Positions 36,464 to 44,783 of a DNA stretch of 64,000 nucleotides are shown in pieces (position 1 is the stretch's first letter; each line of letters starts with the position of its first letter). A program made the position numbers and the translations under genes. Source of the DNA: Bdellovibrionaceae bacterium UBA1609 (GTDB lineage: Bacteria; Bdellovibrionota; Bdellovibrionia; Bdellovibrionales; UBA1609); assembly GCA_002321895.1 (NCBI GenBank), contig DCMZ01000002.1, positions 58,263-122,262 of the forward strand, written 5' to 3'. The notes under the pieces were generated by a model. The model searched no databases. It worked only from the letters and a program-made list of their open reading frames with translations, and was not told where the DNA came from.

Positions 36464-37480
36464 TTAGAGGATATTTTCTTGCCAAGTTTTAGGAACGCGT
36501 TGGTTTTTTATCTCTAAATCAAGGTTGTATTGAAATGGTTTTGGGCCAACGGATTTCATCCATTCCGCCATCTTACGTATTCCATCCTCCAAGGTGTATT
36601 GCGTGGAGTAAGAAAATAATTTTCTAGCTTTGTCCGCAGAGCATGTAGCCCAACGACTTTCCCCAGGTCTCTTGTTAAAGTAGATAGGGTCTAACTCAAA
36701 ATCTAGAACCGTAGCAATCGTACGAGCCAATTCATTGATAGAAACAAACTCTTCATCCGGACCAACATTAACCACTTGATTTTTCGCAGTGGGTGAAAAT
36801 GCCAATTGTTCGAAGGTCTGCAATGTATCTCCGATATAGCTGAAACACCTTTTTTGATCACCATCTCCGTAAATAATGGGTTGGTTTCCCTGTAGCATTC
36901 GGTTCATCATAATGGCGGCAACATTTCGATAAGGATCATCAAATTTCTGACGAGGCCCAATGATATTGTGAGGAACACAAATGCAGTATTCCATACCGTG
37001 AATATCACACAGTGATTTTAAGGCCAGTTCCGCAGCATACTTGGCTACCCCATAGGGAGTGATAGGTCTTGGTGCCAGGTCTTCATTGTAGGGAATCTGC
37101 TGTTCCCCATATCTAGCCATAGAAGAGCAATATACGAATCTTTTAACACCTTGATTGATGCTGGCTGAAGCTAGACTCACTGTGTTTGAATACACATTTT
37201 GGGTAACAAAATGAGGGGAAAAGACACTGAAGCCATCATAAGCAGTGGCAGCTGCGTGAAAAACAATATCAACGCCCTTCAAAAGCGGGTTCATGGCTTC
37301 ATGATCACTCAAATCCACATTATAGAACTCTACCTTTTTTGGTACATTTGAAAGGTAACCACCCTGAAGGTTGTCGCATCCGCTGACTCGATGGCCGAGT
37401 TCGATCATTCGATCAGCAAGATGGCTTCCCAGAAACCCAGCGACTCCGGATATAAAAACATGGGATGGTTTGGATTGCAT
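36464..37480 (-). CDS. NAD-dependent epimerase/dehydratase (GalE-like)
   Basis: A 338-aa extended short-chain dehydrogenase. The NAD-binding GVAGFLGSHLADRM is at residues 11-24, and the catalytic Ser and Tyr-Lys are seen in VYCSSMARYGE and PYGVAKYAAEL. The C-terminal region (GESRWATCSADKARKLF) is typical of nucleotide-sugar 4-epimerases. It probably supplies an activated sugar to the neighbouring glycosyltransferases. It is convergent with the preceding glycosyltransferase gene, with only 4 bp between stops. Confidence 0.88.
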   Translation of the reverse strand: MQSKPSHVFISGVAGFLGSHLADRMIELGHRVSGCDNLQGGYLSNVPKKVEFYNVDLSDHEAMNPLLKGVDIVFHAAATAYDGFSVFSPHFVTQNVYSNTVSLASASINQGVKRFVYCSSMARYGEQQIPYNEDLAPRPITPYGVAKYAAELALKSLCDIHGMEYCICVPHNIIGPRQKFDDPYRNVAAIMMNRMLQGNQPIIYGDGDQKRCFSYIGDTLQTFEQLAFSPTAKNQVVNVGPDEEFVSINELARTIATVLDFELDPIYFNKRPGESRWATCSADKARKLFSYSTQYTLEDGIRKMAEWMKSVGPKPFQYNLDLEIKNQRVPKTWQENIL

Positions 37481-37556
37481 GAAATACCTTAATTTACCGT
37501 TTGAGCCTCCAGATACTATGGGATACTGTCTGGGGCAGTCAACAATGAGGGGATGA

Positions 37557-38627
37557 GTGAATCAAATCGGCACTATGGACGCAGAGCGAAAATTGGTAGA
37601 TGTCGCCGTGGTAGCCCACAACGAGCAGGCTCAAATTGAACGCTGTTTGGATTCACTTTTAAACCAATCGGCCTATGCTGAGATTCGAAGTATTGTAGTT
37701 ATTGATAATTGTTCTACTGATTCTACGGCGGATCGAATCGTTCGTTTTTTTAAATCTCATGCCGATGTGAAGTGGTCATTTTATCAGACCAATAAAAATG
37801 CGTTAGGTGATAGTCGAAATTTCGCATTGAACCAGGTGGATGGTTCTCGCTGGATCTGCTACGTGGATGCAGACAGTGTACTTCCTGTGGATTGGCTAGC
37901 CTCCCACATAGAAAACTATCAAACTCTGGAGGTTCAGTACCCGAATCTCTGTGCGGTTGGGGGTGGCAATCGTCTGCCTCAGCGAGGATTGTTGGAAAAA
38001 ATCATTAATATCGCTTTAGGGTCTTTTTTTGGTCATGGGGGGAGTGCTCAGGGGCAAATTCCTGGCATAGCGGAAGAAAAGAATCATATTCCAACGGCCA
38101 ATGGAATGTTTAAGGTCAGTGCTTTGAAGCAAGTGGGAGGAGTGGCATCCATGCAAGTGGGTGAGGATTTTGACCTAGGAGTCAGGTTGAGGCGAGCTGG
38201 GTTTAAGCTGTTTTTGTGCCCCAAGCCCACTTGTGAAAATGATTGTATTGATAATTTATGGGGCTGGTTTCGTAGAATGTTTAGGTTCTCCCATTTCGGA
38301 GGAGCTTATTCACTGGCAAAGGGGCATTTCCATTTACCCGTACTGGCTGGAATTTTATATCCCGTAGGTGTGGTAGCCAGCCTTTTTTGGCCAAGTTTGT
38401 TTTTTGTCTATTTGGCAGTATTGCTCGTGGAATCGATCTATTTAACAGGACTGAAGCAAGCCTACTTGGTTATTCCAGTGACGGGTTTGTTGATGATAAC
38501 TCATTTAAGCTACAGCGTCGGGACTTGGGCTGGAATAAGTCAATGGCTTACAGGGCAGCATCCGCTATTTTTGGCCGATCAACATAAACCTTTTGAAGCT
38601 CGTCTCGTTACCGTAGTCGAAGTATAG
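37557..38627 (+). CDS. GT2 glycosyltransferase with C-terminal membrane helices
   Basis: 356 aa from GTG 37557 (Shine-Dalgarno GAGGGG); ATG 37575 is an alternative. Glycosyltransferase motifs: VAVVAHNEQAQIERCLDSLL, VVIDNCSTDSTADRIV, YVDADSVLP and VGEDFDLGVRLRRAG. Three hydrophobic segments (about 265-325) place the C terminus in the inner membrane. The last 63 nt overlap the end of the opposite-strand methyltransferase-like gene. Confidence 0.85.
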   Translation: MNQIGTMDAERKLVDVAVVAHNEQAQIERCLDSLLNQSAYAEIRSIVVIDNCSTDSTADRIVRFFKSHADVKWSFYQTNKNALGDSRNFALNQVDGSRWICYVDADSVLPVDWLASHIENYQTLEVQYPNLCAVGGGNRLPQRGLLEKIINIALGSFFGHGGSAQGQIPGIAEEKNHIPTANGMFKVSALKQVGGVASMQVGEDFDLGVRLRRAGFKLFLCPKPTCENDCIDNLWGWFRRMFRFSHFGGAYSLAKGHFHLPVLAGILYPVGVVASLFWPSLFFVYLAVLLVESIYLTGLKQAYLVIPVTGLLMITHLSYSVGTWAGISQWLTGQHPLFLADQHKPFEARLVTVVEV

Positions 38628-39149
38628 TTCCCCCGAATAATGAGTCTGGGAGAGAGGGAATTTCTCTTTGAGTTGCTCTACTGAGGTGACTTTATTCACG
38701 TGATCATCAATTTTCATATCAGTGTTTTGAAGAACGACCCATCTTCCTTCGGGGATATTTTCGAACCATTTTTGGTTAGGCATGTGCTCTGTGGAGGTAT
38801 TTATGATGACGTCAGGGGCATCTGAATAAAAGGGTCCGCCATCATTAAAATCAAGTTCATTACAGTCGGCCCGAAAGGACTTGAATTGCCATTCCTGCCA
38901 AACCCATAAATTGTTAATGATTTCCGCTTTTTCGCTGGCGACACCATCCAAGTCGAAGGAACGAATGGACTTAACGGGGAGTACCTCACGAGAGCGGATT
39001 AAAAAAGGAAGCATTCCGATCCAGCCACCGAGAACCCAGTAGGTTAAGGGGGTGGTGCTGGGGAGAGTCTTTTCAAGCTCTCTGCAAAGCCATAATTTAG
39101 AGCCGATTTGACCGCTGGCAAATGAGTCTTTCTCCAATTCCAATAGCAA
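38565..39149 (-). CDS. SAM-methyltransferase-like protein
   Basis: A 194-aa protein starting at a TTG (39149) behind a perfect AGGAGG at 5-nt spacing. The order VLGGWIGMLPF, IRSFDLDG, FRADCNELDF and DVIINTSTEHMPNQKWF resembles small class I methyltransferase-like proteins seen in phages and glycan loci. A clear glycine-rich SAM loop is weak (GGWIG), so catalysis is uncertain. The 3' end overlaps the convergent glycosyltransferase gene by 63 bp. It is the last gene of the glycan island. Confidence 0.68.
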   Translation of the reverse strand: MLLELEKDSFASGQIGSKLWLCRELEKTLPSTTPLTYWVLGGWIGMLPFLIRSREVLPVKSIRSFDLDGVASEKAEIINNLWVWQEWQFKSFRADCNELDFNDGGPFYSDAPDVIINTSTEHMPNQKWFENIPEGRWVVLQNTDMKIDDHVNKVTSVEQLKEKFPLSQTHYSGELYFDYGNETSFKRFMLIGQK

Positions 39150-39309
39150 ACGGACCTCCTGAAATGCGTATCGATATGAGAAAATTAACCCAACACCTAT
39201 CCTAAAGTCCAGAGCTGCCGATAAATAAGTAAGGGCTAAAAGAGAGAGCCGAAATACTCCTCAGTAGTGACTCAACCGCCTTTCTTAATGGTCCAAAAAT
39301 CTCAAACCC

Positions 39310-39325
39310 TAGGAGAAAAATCCTA
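39310..39325 (+). promoter_or_regulatory. Small hairpin enclosing the hpf Shine-Dalgarno sequence
   Basis: TAGGA and TCCTA pair around gaaaaa. The stem contains the AGGA of the Shine-Dalgarno sequence and the first base of the ATG. With only 5 bp it is weak, but it could reduce hpf translation. Confidence 0.35.
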
Positions 39326-39702
39326 TGAAAATTGACTGTAAATTCAAGTCGATTGATCACTCTCAATCCCTTGTTTCCTACATAGAAGAAAAGATGGAAA
39401 AGCTGGATAAGTACGAAATGAAGCCGGAAAAGGTCCAAGTGACGTTCCGCACAAGTGGGCACAAGAAAGTGGCTGAATGCTGTATTCAGCATTCCCATGA
39501 ATTTTTGAGGGCAAAAGCCACCTCCGATGATTTTTATGAGGCGGTGGATAAAATGGTTCAGAAACTCAAGACGCAAATGGCGAAGAGGAAGAAGAAAGTT
39601 CAAAATCATAAGCGATTTGGGCATTCCAAAGAAGGCAAGCTACTGCAGCTGAGTCCCGAACTGGAAATGAATCATCATGAATATCGAAGGAAGGCCGGTT
39701 AG
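39325..39702 (+). CDS. hpf: Ribosome hibernation promoting factor
   Basis: The 125-aa HPF/YfiA-type protein binds the 30S decoding region and helps inactivate ribosomes in slow growth. The family pattern is seen in DHSQSLVSYIEEKMEKLDKY and DFYEAVDKMVQKLKTQMAKR, followed by a basic tail. It lacks the long C-terminal domain of long HPF. In many proteobacteria it follows rpoN directly; here the glycan island separates them. A terminator follows. Confidence 0.93.
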   Translation: MKIDCKFKSIDHSQSLVSYIEEKMEKLDKYEMKPEKVQVTFRTSGHKKVAECCIQHSHEFLRAKATSDDFYEAVDKMVQKLKTQMAKRKKKVQNHKRFGHSKEGKLLQLSPELEMNHHEYRRKAG

Positions 39703-39728
39703 AATTGAGCCCCCATTTCTTCGAAGAG

Positions 39729-39759
39729 AAGCCTTCTTTTAGTTAAGAGGGCTTTTTTT
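39729..39759 (+). terminator. Rho-independent terminator of hpf
   Basis: aagccttctt pairs with aagagggctt (one G-U) and is followed by a run of seven T. Confidence 0.8.
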
Positions 39760-39793
39760 ATGTCTTATTGATGAGGGGGCACTGTAATGCAGA

Positions 39794-39822
39794 TTGACCG
39801 GTAGAATACAGGCTGATAAAAA
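39794..39822 (+). promoter_or_regulatory. sigma70-type promoter of metK
   Basis: TTGACC and TAAAAA are separated by 17 nt, about 35 bp before the metK ATG. The leader is too short for a SAM riboswitch. Confidence 0.5.
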
Positions 39823-39856
39823 AGCGGTTTAATTAAAAGTCAGTAAGGATGGCGCT

Positions 39857-41020
39857 ATGCAAAACTACCTTTTTACTAGTGAATCTGTTTCTGAAGGGCA
39901 CCCCGACAAAATGGCGGACCAAATCAGCGATGCTGTTTTGGATGCACTTCTTTCCAAAGACCCAAAAAGCCGAGTGGCATGTGAAACCATGATTTCAACT
40001 GGTTTTGTAACTATTGCTGGAGAGATTTCTACAGAATGTTACGTTGATCTACCAGAAATTGTTCGTAACACAGTTAAGAACATTGGTTATGACAGCAGTG
40101 ATAAGGGATTCGACTACCAGACTTGTGGAGTTTTTACGTCGATCGATAGACAATCTCCTGATATCGCTATGGGTGTTGATGATGACAAACATGAGCAAGG
40201 TGCTGGAGACCAAGGGTTGATGTTTGGTTATGCAGTTAATGAGACTCCCGAACAGATGCCGCTAAGTATATCGCTTTCTCATAAACTGGTTAAAGAATTG
40301 GCAGCCATCAGAAAATCAGGAAAAGTGAACTTCTTGAGACCGGATAGCAAAAGTCAGGTGACTGTTGAATACGAAAATGGAAAACCAAAAAGAATTGATG
40401 CTATTGTTATTTCCACTCAGCACTCTGAAGAAGTGACTCAGCAGCAAATCCAAGAGTTTGTTCGTACTGAGTTGATTGATAAAGTGGTTCCTCAAAACAT
40501 GATCGACAACAAAACTAAGTATCATGTGAATCCTACGGGTCGATTCGTTATTGGTGGCCCTATGGGTGATTGTGGTTTGACTGGAAGGAAAATTATTGTG
40601 GACACTTATGGTGGCCATGGAGCTCATGGTGGCGGTGCCTTCAGTGGTAAGGATCCTTCAAAAGTGGATCGCTCGGCGGCTTATGCTTCTAGACATGTGG
40701 CTAAAAATATTGTGGCTGCAGGACTAGCGGAAAGGTGCCTTGTACAAACGGCTTACGCAATTGGTGTTGCTGATCCAGTGAGCTTAATGATTGAAGACTA
40801 TGGAACAAGTACTGTGGGTTCTGAGATCCTCACTAAAGCTGTAAAAGAAATCTGGAGTTTAAAGCCTGCAGATATCGTTAGTAATCTTGATCTGCTAAAG
40901 CCAAGATACACTAAGACGGCAGCTTATGGTCATTTTGGACGTGAAGAGGCTGAGTTTACTTGGGAGAAAACAGATAAAGTGGATGCATTGAAGGATGTGG
41001 TAAAAACTCTATCTAAATAG
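39857..41020 (+). CDS. metK: S-adenosylmethionine synthase
   Basis: MetK makes SAM from methionine and ATP. The 387-aa protein is of normal length and has the motifs EGHPDKMADQISDAVLD, GAGDQGLMFGYA and GGGAFSGKDPSKVDRSAAY. It is preceded by its own promoter and followed by a terminator, so it is a single-gene unit. Confidence 0.98.
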   Translation: MQNYLFTSESVSEGHPDKMADQISDAVLDALLSKDPKSRVACETMISTGFVTIAGEISTECYVDLPEIVRNTVKNIGYDSSDKGFDYQTCGVFTSIDRQSPDIAMGVDDDKHEQGAGDQGLMFGYAVNETPEQMPLSISLSHKLVKELAAIRKSGKVNFLRPDSKSQVTVEYENGKPKRIDAIVISTQHSEEVTQQQIQEFVRTELIDKVVPQNMIDNKTKYHVNPTGRFVIGGPMGDCGLTGRKIIVDTYGGHGAHGGGAFSGKDPSKVDRSAAYASRHVAKNIVAAGLAERCLVQTAYAIGVADPVSLMIEDYGTSTVGSEILTKAVKEIWSLKPADIVSNLDLLKPRYTKTAAYGHFGREEAEFTWEKTDKVDALKDVVKTLSK

Positions 41021-41040
41021 TTTTAAAAGCCAAATGGTTT

Positions 41041-41075
41041 AAAAAAGGCTGCTCTTTGTGAGTGGCTTTTTTTTT
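41041..41075 (+). terminator. Rho-independent terminator of metK
   Basis: aaggctgctc pairs with gagtggctt allowing G-U pairs, with a short loop and nine following T residues. Confidence 0.78.
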
Positions 41076-41117
41076 GCGCTATTGGTCAGAGGGGAGAAGG
41101 GGAGCCACAGGGAAATT

Positions 41118-41135
41118 GCAATATATGGCAATATA
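41118..41135 (+). promoter_or_regulatory. Direct repeats over a -10 box: possible RHH operator
   Basis: gcaatata occurs at 41118-41125 and 41128-41135, exactly 10 bp apart (same helix face). The second copy overlaps TATAAT (41132-41137) just before the gene for a ribbon-helix-helix protein. RHH dimers typically bind such short tandem sites, so autoregulation is a reasonable inference. Confidence 0.45.
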
Positions 41136-41150
41136 ATGTAACTCTTAACC

Positions 41151-41381
41151 ATGGCAAAAAAAGTAGCGACAACGGTTTATATCACGTCCGACCAACAAGA
41201 ATTGTTAAAAGAGCTTAATGAGAGGTCTAAAGTTCCTGTTGCAGAATTTATCAGGCAAGGAATAGATTTGGTCATTGAGAAATATCAGCATATACTCCCG
41301 GGGCAAATGGAATTAGGGCCTCTTCCCTTAGGGCAAAAAGGGGACAGTAAGAAAAGTAATGATACTTCTTCCGTCAAATAG
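41151..41381 (+). CDS. Ribbon-helix-helix DNA-binding protein
   Basis: A 76-aa protein with a beta strand VATTVYITSDQQELLKELN and helix VPVAEFIRQGIDLVIEKYQ, the RHH fold of small repressors. The C-terminal 28 residues are polar and probably unstructured. No partner toxin is adjacent; lepA follows. The ATG lies about 7 nt after the expected transcription start, with no Shine-Dalgarno sequence. Confidence 0.8.
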   Translation: MAKKVATTVYITSDQQELLKELNERSKVPVAEFIRQGIDLVIEKYQHILPGQMELGPLPLGQKGDSKKSNDTSSVK

Positions 41382-41411
41382 ATGCTCCTTAAATAAAGCG
41401 ACTTTGAAATT

Positions 41412-43214
41412 ATGCAGCCAAAAAACATAAGAAACTTTTCGATTATTGCTCACATTGACCACGGTAAATCCACGTTAGCCGATAGTTTGTTATCTGTTAC
41501 GGGCTCACTCTCTGAGAGAGAAGCTAAACAGCAATTTCTTGATAATATGGACATTGAACGAGAGCGTGGAATAACCATTAAAGCTCAGACCGTTCGAATT
41601 AATTACCAAGCCGATGATGGTGAAACTTATCAGCTGAACTTAATCGATACTCCCGGACACGTGGACTTTAACTATGAAGTGTCTCGGTCTTTGGCAGCCT
41701 GTGAAGGTGCTGTTCTTGTGGTGGATGCGGCTCAGGGAGTGGAAGCACAGACACTCGCAAATGTTTACTTGGCTCTAGATGGAAATTTAGAAATTATTCC
41801 TGTACTCAATAAAATTGATCTTCCGGCTGCGGATCCTGAAGGCGTTAAGCAACAAATTGAAGATGGGATTGGGTTGGACGCCAGTGAGGCCATTGAATGT
41901 TCGGCTAAAGAAAATATAGGCATTAAGGAAATCCTTGAAGCTATCGTTAAAAAGATTCCTCCACCACCAGAGGAAAACTTAGACCAACCCCTTCGAGGGT
42001 TAATATTCGATTCCTGGTTCGATTCTTATCAAGGAATTGTAATTCTTTTGAGGGTGGTCGATGGTTCCATCAACAAAGGGGACCGTATTAAGTTTATGGA
42101 CTCTGGGCAGGACTATGAAGTTCTGAAATTAGGGGCGTTTACTCCTTTTCCGAAGGAGCTTAAATCCCTAAGCGCAGGTGAAGTTGGATTTATGACCTGC
42201 GGAGTGAAGGACATTAGGGATGTCCGAGTGGGAGATACCGTCACTACTTACAGTCGTGGGTCGGAAACTCCACTGTCTGGATTTAAAAAGATTAAGCCTA
42301 TGGTTTTCTCGGGAATATACCCGGTGGACTCCAGTGATTTTGTTAATTTGCAAGAGGCCTTGGAGAAGCTGGCTTTGAACGACTCCAGCTTGGAATATGA
42401 AAAAGAGAGTTCTGCGGCCCTTGGGTTCGGAATGCGATGTGGTTTCCTCGGACTGCTGCATATGGAAATTATCCAAGAAAGGTTGGAGCGAGAGTTTAAT
42501 CTCAATCTTATTACTACTGCTCCTACTGTGGTCTATCGCGTTCATTTGACCAGTGGAGAAATGGTTAGCATTGAAAACCCTGCAGATATGCCGGATCCAG
42601 CGCGAATTGATTATCTAGAGGAACCGTTTGTTAAGGTGACTCTTCATACACCTTCCGAGTACATCGGTGGAATATTGAAACTTTGTGAAGACAAGCGTGG
42701 AGTTCAGCAGAAGATGGATTATATCAGTGATAACAAAGTGATTATTGAATACTTGTTACCGCTGAATGAAATGGTTTTAGATTTCTATGATAGGCTTAAG
42801 TCCATCTCTCGAGGATATGCTTCAATGGAGTATGAACTGGATGAGTATCAAAGATCTGATCTTGCAAAGATGGATATTTTGCTTAATGGAGATCCAGTTG
42901 ATGCACTTTCTGTTGTAGTTCATCAGACTAAAGCGCAACATAGAGGTAGAGCTTTGGTAGGTAAGTTAAAAGAGCTTATTCATAGGCAGCAGTTTAAAAT
43001 TGCAATTCAGGCAGCGATTGGATCAAAGGTGATAGCAAGGGAGACTCTTGGAGCTCTCCGTAAAGATGTCACGGCTAAATGTTACGGTGGAGACATCACG
43101 CGAAAGCGAAAATTATTAGAGAAGCAAAAAGAAGGTAAGAAGAGAATGAAGCAAGTGGGATCAGTTGAAGTTCCACAGAAGGCTTTTCTGGCAATTCTGA
43201 AAGTGGAGGACTAA
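41412..43214 (+). CDS. lepA: Elongation factor 4 (back-translocase LepA)
   Basis: The 600-aa translational GTPase has G1 AHIDHGKSTLADSL, G3 DTPGHVDFNYEVSR, G4 NKIDLPAADP, the EF-G-like domains and the LepA-specific C-terminal domain (ALRKDVTAKCYGGDITRKRK). It is followed by lepB after 1 nt, the classical lepA-lepB pair. No clear Shine-Dalgarno sequence is seen. Confidence 0.98.
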   Translation: MQPKNIRNFSIIAHIDHGKSTLADSLLSVTGSLSEREAKQQFLDNMDIERERGITIKAQTVRINYQADDGETYQLNLIDTPGHVDFNYEVSRSLAACEGAVLVVDAAQGVEAQTLANVYLALDGNLEIIPVLNKIDLPAADPEGVKQQIEDGIGLDASEAIECSAKENIGIKEILEAIVKKIPPPPEENLDQPLRGLIFDSWFDSYQGIVILLRVVDGSINKGDRIKFMDSGQDYEVLKLGAFTPFPKELKSLSAGEVGFMTCGVKDIRDVRVGDTVTTYSRGSETPLSGFKKIKPMVFSGIYPVDSSDFVNLQEALEKLALNDSSLEYEKESSAALGFGMRCGFLGLLHMEIIQERLEREFNLNLITTAPTVVYRVHLTSGEMVSIENPADMPDPARIDYLEEPFVKVTLHTPSEYIGGILKLCEDKRGVQQKMDYISDNKVIIEYLLPLNEMVLDFYDRLKSISRGYASMEYELDEYQRSDLAKMDILLNGDPVDALSVVVHQTKAQHRGRALVGKLKELIHRQQFKIAIQAAIGSKVIARETLGALRKDVTAKCYGGDITRKRKLLEKQKEGKKRMKQVGSVEVPQKAFLAILKVED

Positions 43215-43215
43215 A

Positions 43216-43965
43216 ATGTCATTGATGAAAAAGAAATTTTGGACAGAAGGGCCGGGCTCCTTTGCGCTGGCGATCGGAATTGCTTTTGTCATTCGATGGG
43301 CTTTTTTAGAGGCCTATGTAATCCCATCAGGAAGTATGCTGCCGTCTTTATTGATCAATGATCATATTTTTGTAAACAAAATGATTTATGGTGTGAGATT
43401 TCCGTTCACAGAAAAATGGATGGTGAAATTTGGCGAACCCGAGCGGGGAGAAGTGATTGTATTTCGCTATCCGGAAGATATGAGCAAGTTCTATATCAAA
43501 AGAGTTGTCGGTGTTCCGGGGGATACGGTTTATTATGAAAATGGCAATCTTTATATAAACAATGAGCTGATCGAGAAAGTGGTTCCAGACGAAAAGAAGG
43601 ATGATTTTGCTTGGGTGGCTGAAATGAGCGAGGGTGGAACTAAGGTTAAAGATAACTATGTTCACTGGGAAGAGACTTTAGGAGATCACAAGTTCAGTGT
43701 AATGCTTAGAAAAGGTGAGTTCTTTGACGGTCCTTATGGGCCATTTAAGGTGCCTAACGATTCCTATTTTGTTATGGGTGATAATAGAAATAACTCCAAA
43801 GATAGCCGTTTGTGGGCCGCAGATAAAAGGTTTGTCCCTAGAGCCAATTTGATGGGACGGGCGAGTTTTGTGTGGTTGAGTTGTGACGAGAAATTTCCAG
43901 GTATAAATGTGTTCTGTAATCCGTTGACGGTGCGCTGGTCTCGCTTGCTTCATTTTATTCATTAA
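43216..43965 (+). CDS. lepB: Signal peptidase I (active)
   Basis: The 249-aa inner-membrane protease has an N-terminal membrane segment (about 14-31), the catalytic Ser40 in IPSGSMLPSLL, the general base Lys95 in YIKRVVGVPGD, and the conserved VMGDNRNNSKDSR. It cleaves signal peptides of exported proteins. The Shine-Dalgarno sequence GGAGG lies within the end of lepA. A second, divergent copy follows after 14 nt. Confidence 0.96.
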   Translation: MSLMKKKFWTEGPGSFALAIGIAFVIRWAFLEAYVIPSGSMLPSLLINDHIFVNKMIYGVRFPFTEKWMVKFGEPERGEVIVFRYPEDMSKFYIKRVVGVPGDTVYYENGNLYINNELIEKVVPDEKKDDFAWVAEMSEGGTKVKDNYVHWEETLGDHKFSVMLRKGEFFDGPYGPFKVPNDSYFVMGDNRNNSKDSRLWAADKRFVPRANLMGRASFVWLSCDEKFPGINVFCNPLTVRWSRLLHFIH

Positions 43966-43979
43966 GGAAATTAAGTTTA

Positions 43980-44705
43980 ATGACTGAGTCCAAGAAGGCA
44001 ACAGGGGAAGAATTTTCTACTTCCCTTAAAAAAGTCGGACGAGAATATGCTGAAGCTCTAATCTTGGCGATTCTCATAGCCCTATTTTTTCGGACATTCG
44101 TTGTTTCAGTCTATCGAGTCAAATCAGTGGATATGGCTCCTACGCTTTTTGTGGGTGATGTTGTAGTTGGTTATAAATTTCCTTTTTCTAAATTTGGATC
44201 AGACCCACTTGGTGAGTTGCAGCGTGGAGATCTTGTATTATTTAGCTGTCCTGGGCGTAAAAGTGCTCGATGTTTAAGCCGTGTTGTTGGACTTCCTGGT
44301 GATGAAGTATTGATGCATCGTGGAAGGTTATCGATCAATGGTGTGGAATTAAACTATTCTATTCCTGACGAAATAACAGAAGAGTGGCTTTCTCAGCCTA
44401 ATTTCTCTCAATTCGATCTGCTTGTAGAGAAGGATTTAGAGGCTATTGATAGCGATCGGCGAATTTTTGTAAGAACAGGTTCACTTTTAGAGCCTCAACA
44501 GCAGACAGTTCCGCCGGGTGAAGTTTTTCTACTCAGTGATTATAGAAATTCAGATCAAAGTTCCTTTCACTGGGGAGTTGTTAAGCATCAGGCCATATCG
44601 GCGCGGGCCGTCGGTGTTTTGTTTTCATTAAGGTGGCCATTGGATCCAGAGGAAACTCCATTGTTCCCTGGTTTGCGCTGGGACCGATGGTTTCTACGCT
44701 TGTAA
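43980..44705 (+). CDS. Signal peptidase I paralogue lacking catalytic residues
   Basis: 241 aa with the full S26 peptidase layout: membrane segment (about 27-45), substrate loop, and the VVGLPGDEVL and GRLSINGVEL strands. The Ser-x-Ser-Met box reads SVDM, so Asp51 replaces the catalytic Ser, and CLSRVVG places Ser99 where Lys belongs. The GDNRNNSxDSR box has drifted to SDYRNSDQSSF. Membrane anchor and fold appear kept, so it is probably a pseudo-peptidase (chaperone, adaptor or regulator of LepB) and not a decaying gene. Co-transcribed with lepB. Confidence 0.88.
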   Translation: MTESKKATGEEFSTSLKKVGREYAEALILAILIALFFRTFVVSVYRVKSVDMAPTLFVGDVVVGYKFPFSKFGSDPLGELQRGDLVLFSCPGRKSARCLSRVVGLPGDEVLMHRGRLSINGVELNYSIPDEITEEWLSQPNFSQFDLLVEKDLEAIDSDRRIFVRTGSLLEPQQQTVPPGEVFLLSDYRNSDQSSFHWGVVKHQAISARAVGVLFSLRWPLDPEETPLFPGLRWDRWFLRL

Positions 44706-44746
44706 TGCTAAGCGTCCTGTCTCTTTGATAAGTTTCGAACGTTGAA

Positions 44747-44775
44747 TTGACCTCCTTTTTGATCAGAAATATAGT
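44747..44775 (+). promoter_or_regulatory. sigma70-type promoter of pyrB
   Basis: TTGACC, 17-nt spacer, TATAGT. The expected transcription start is about 44782, 2 nt before the pyrB ATG, so the mRNA would be nearly leaderless. Confidence 0.65.
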
Positions 44776-44783
44776 TAGGCCCA

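Noticed and set aside
39774..39790. GGCAC...TGC resembling a sigma54 promoter
   Set aside because: The spacing between GG and GC is one base short of the required distance, and the -12 part is poor.
39760..39856. Possible SAM riboswitch before metK
   Set aside because: The gap is under 100 nt after the hpf terminator and contains a promoter; no conserved SAM aptamer elements are visible.
41151..41381. RHH protein as antitoxin of a toxin-antitoxin pair
   Set aside because: No toxin-like gene is adjacent; lepA follows directly.
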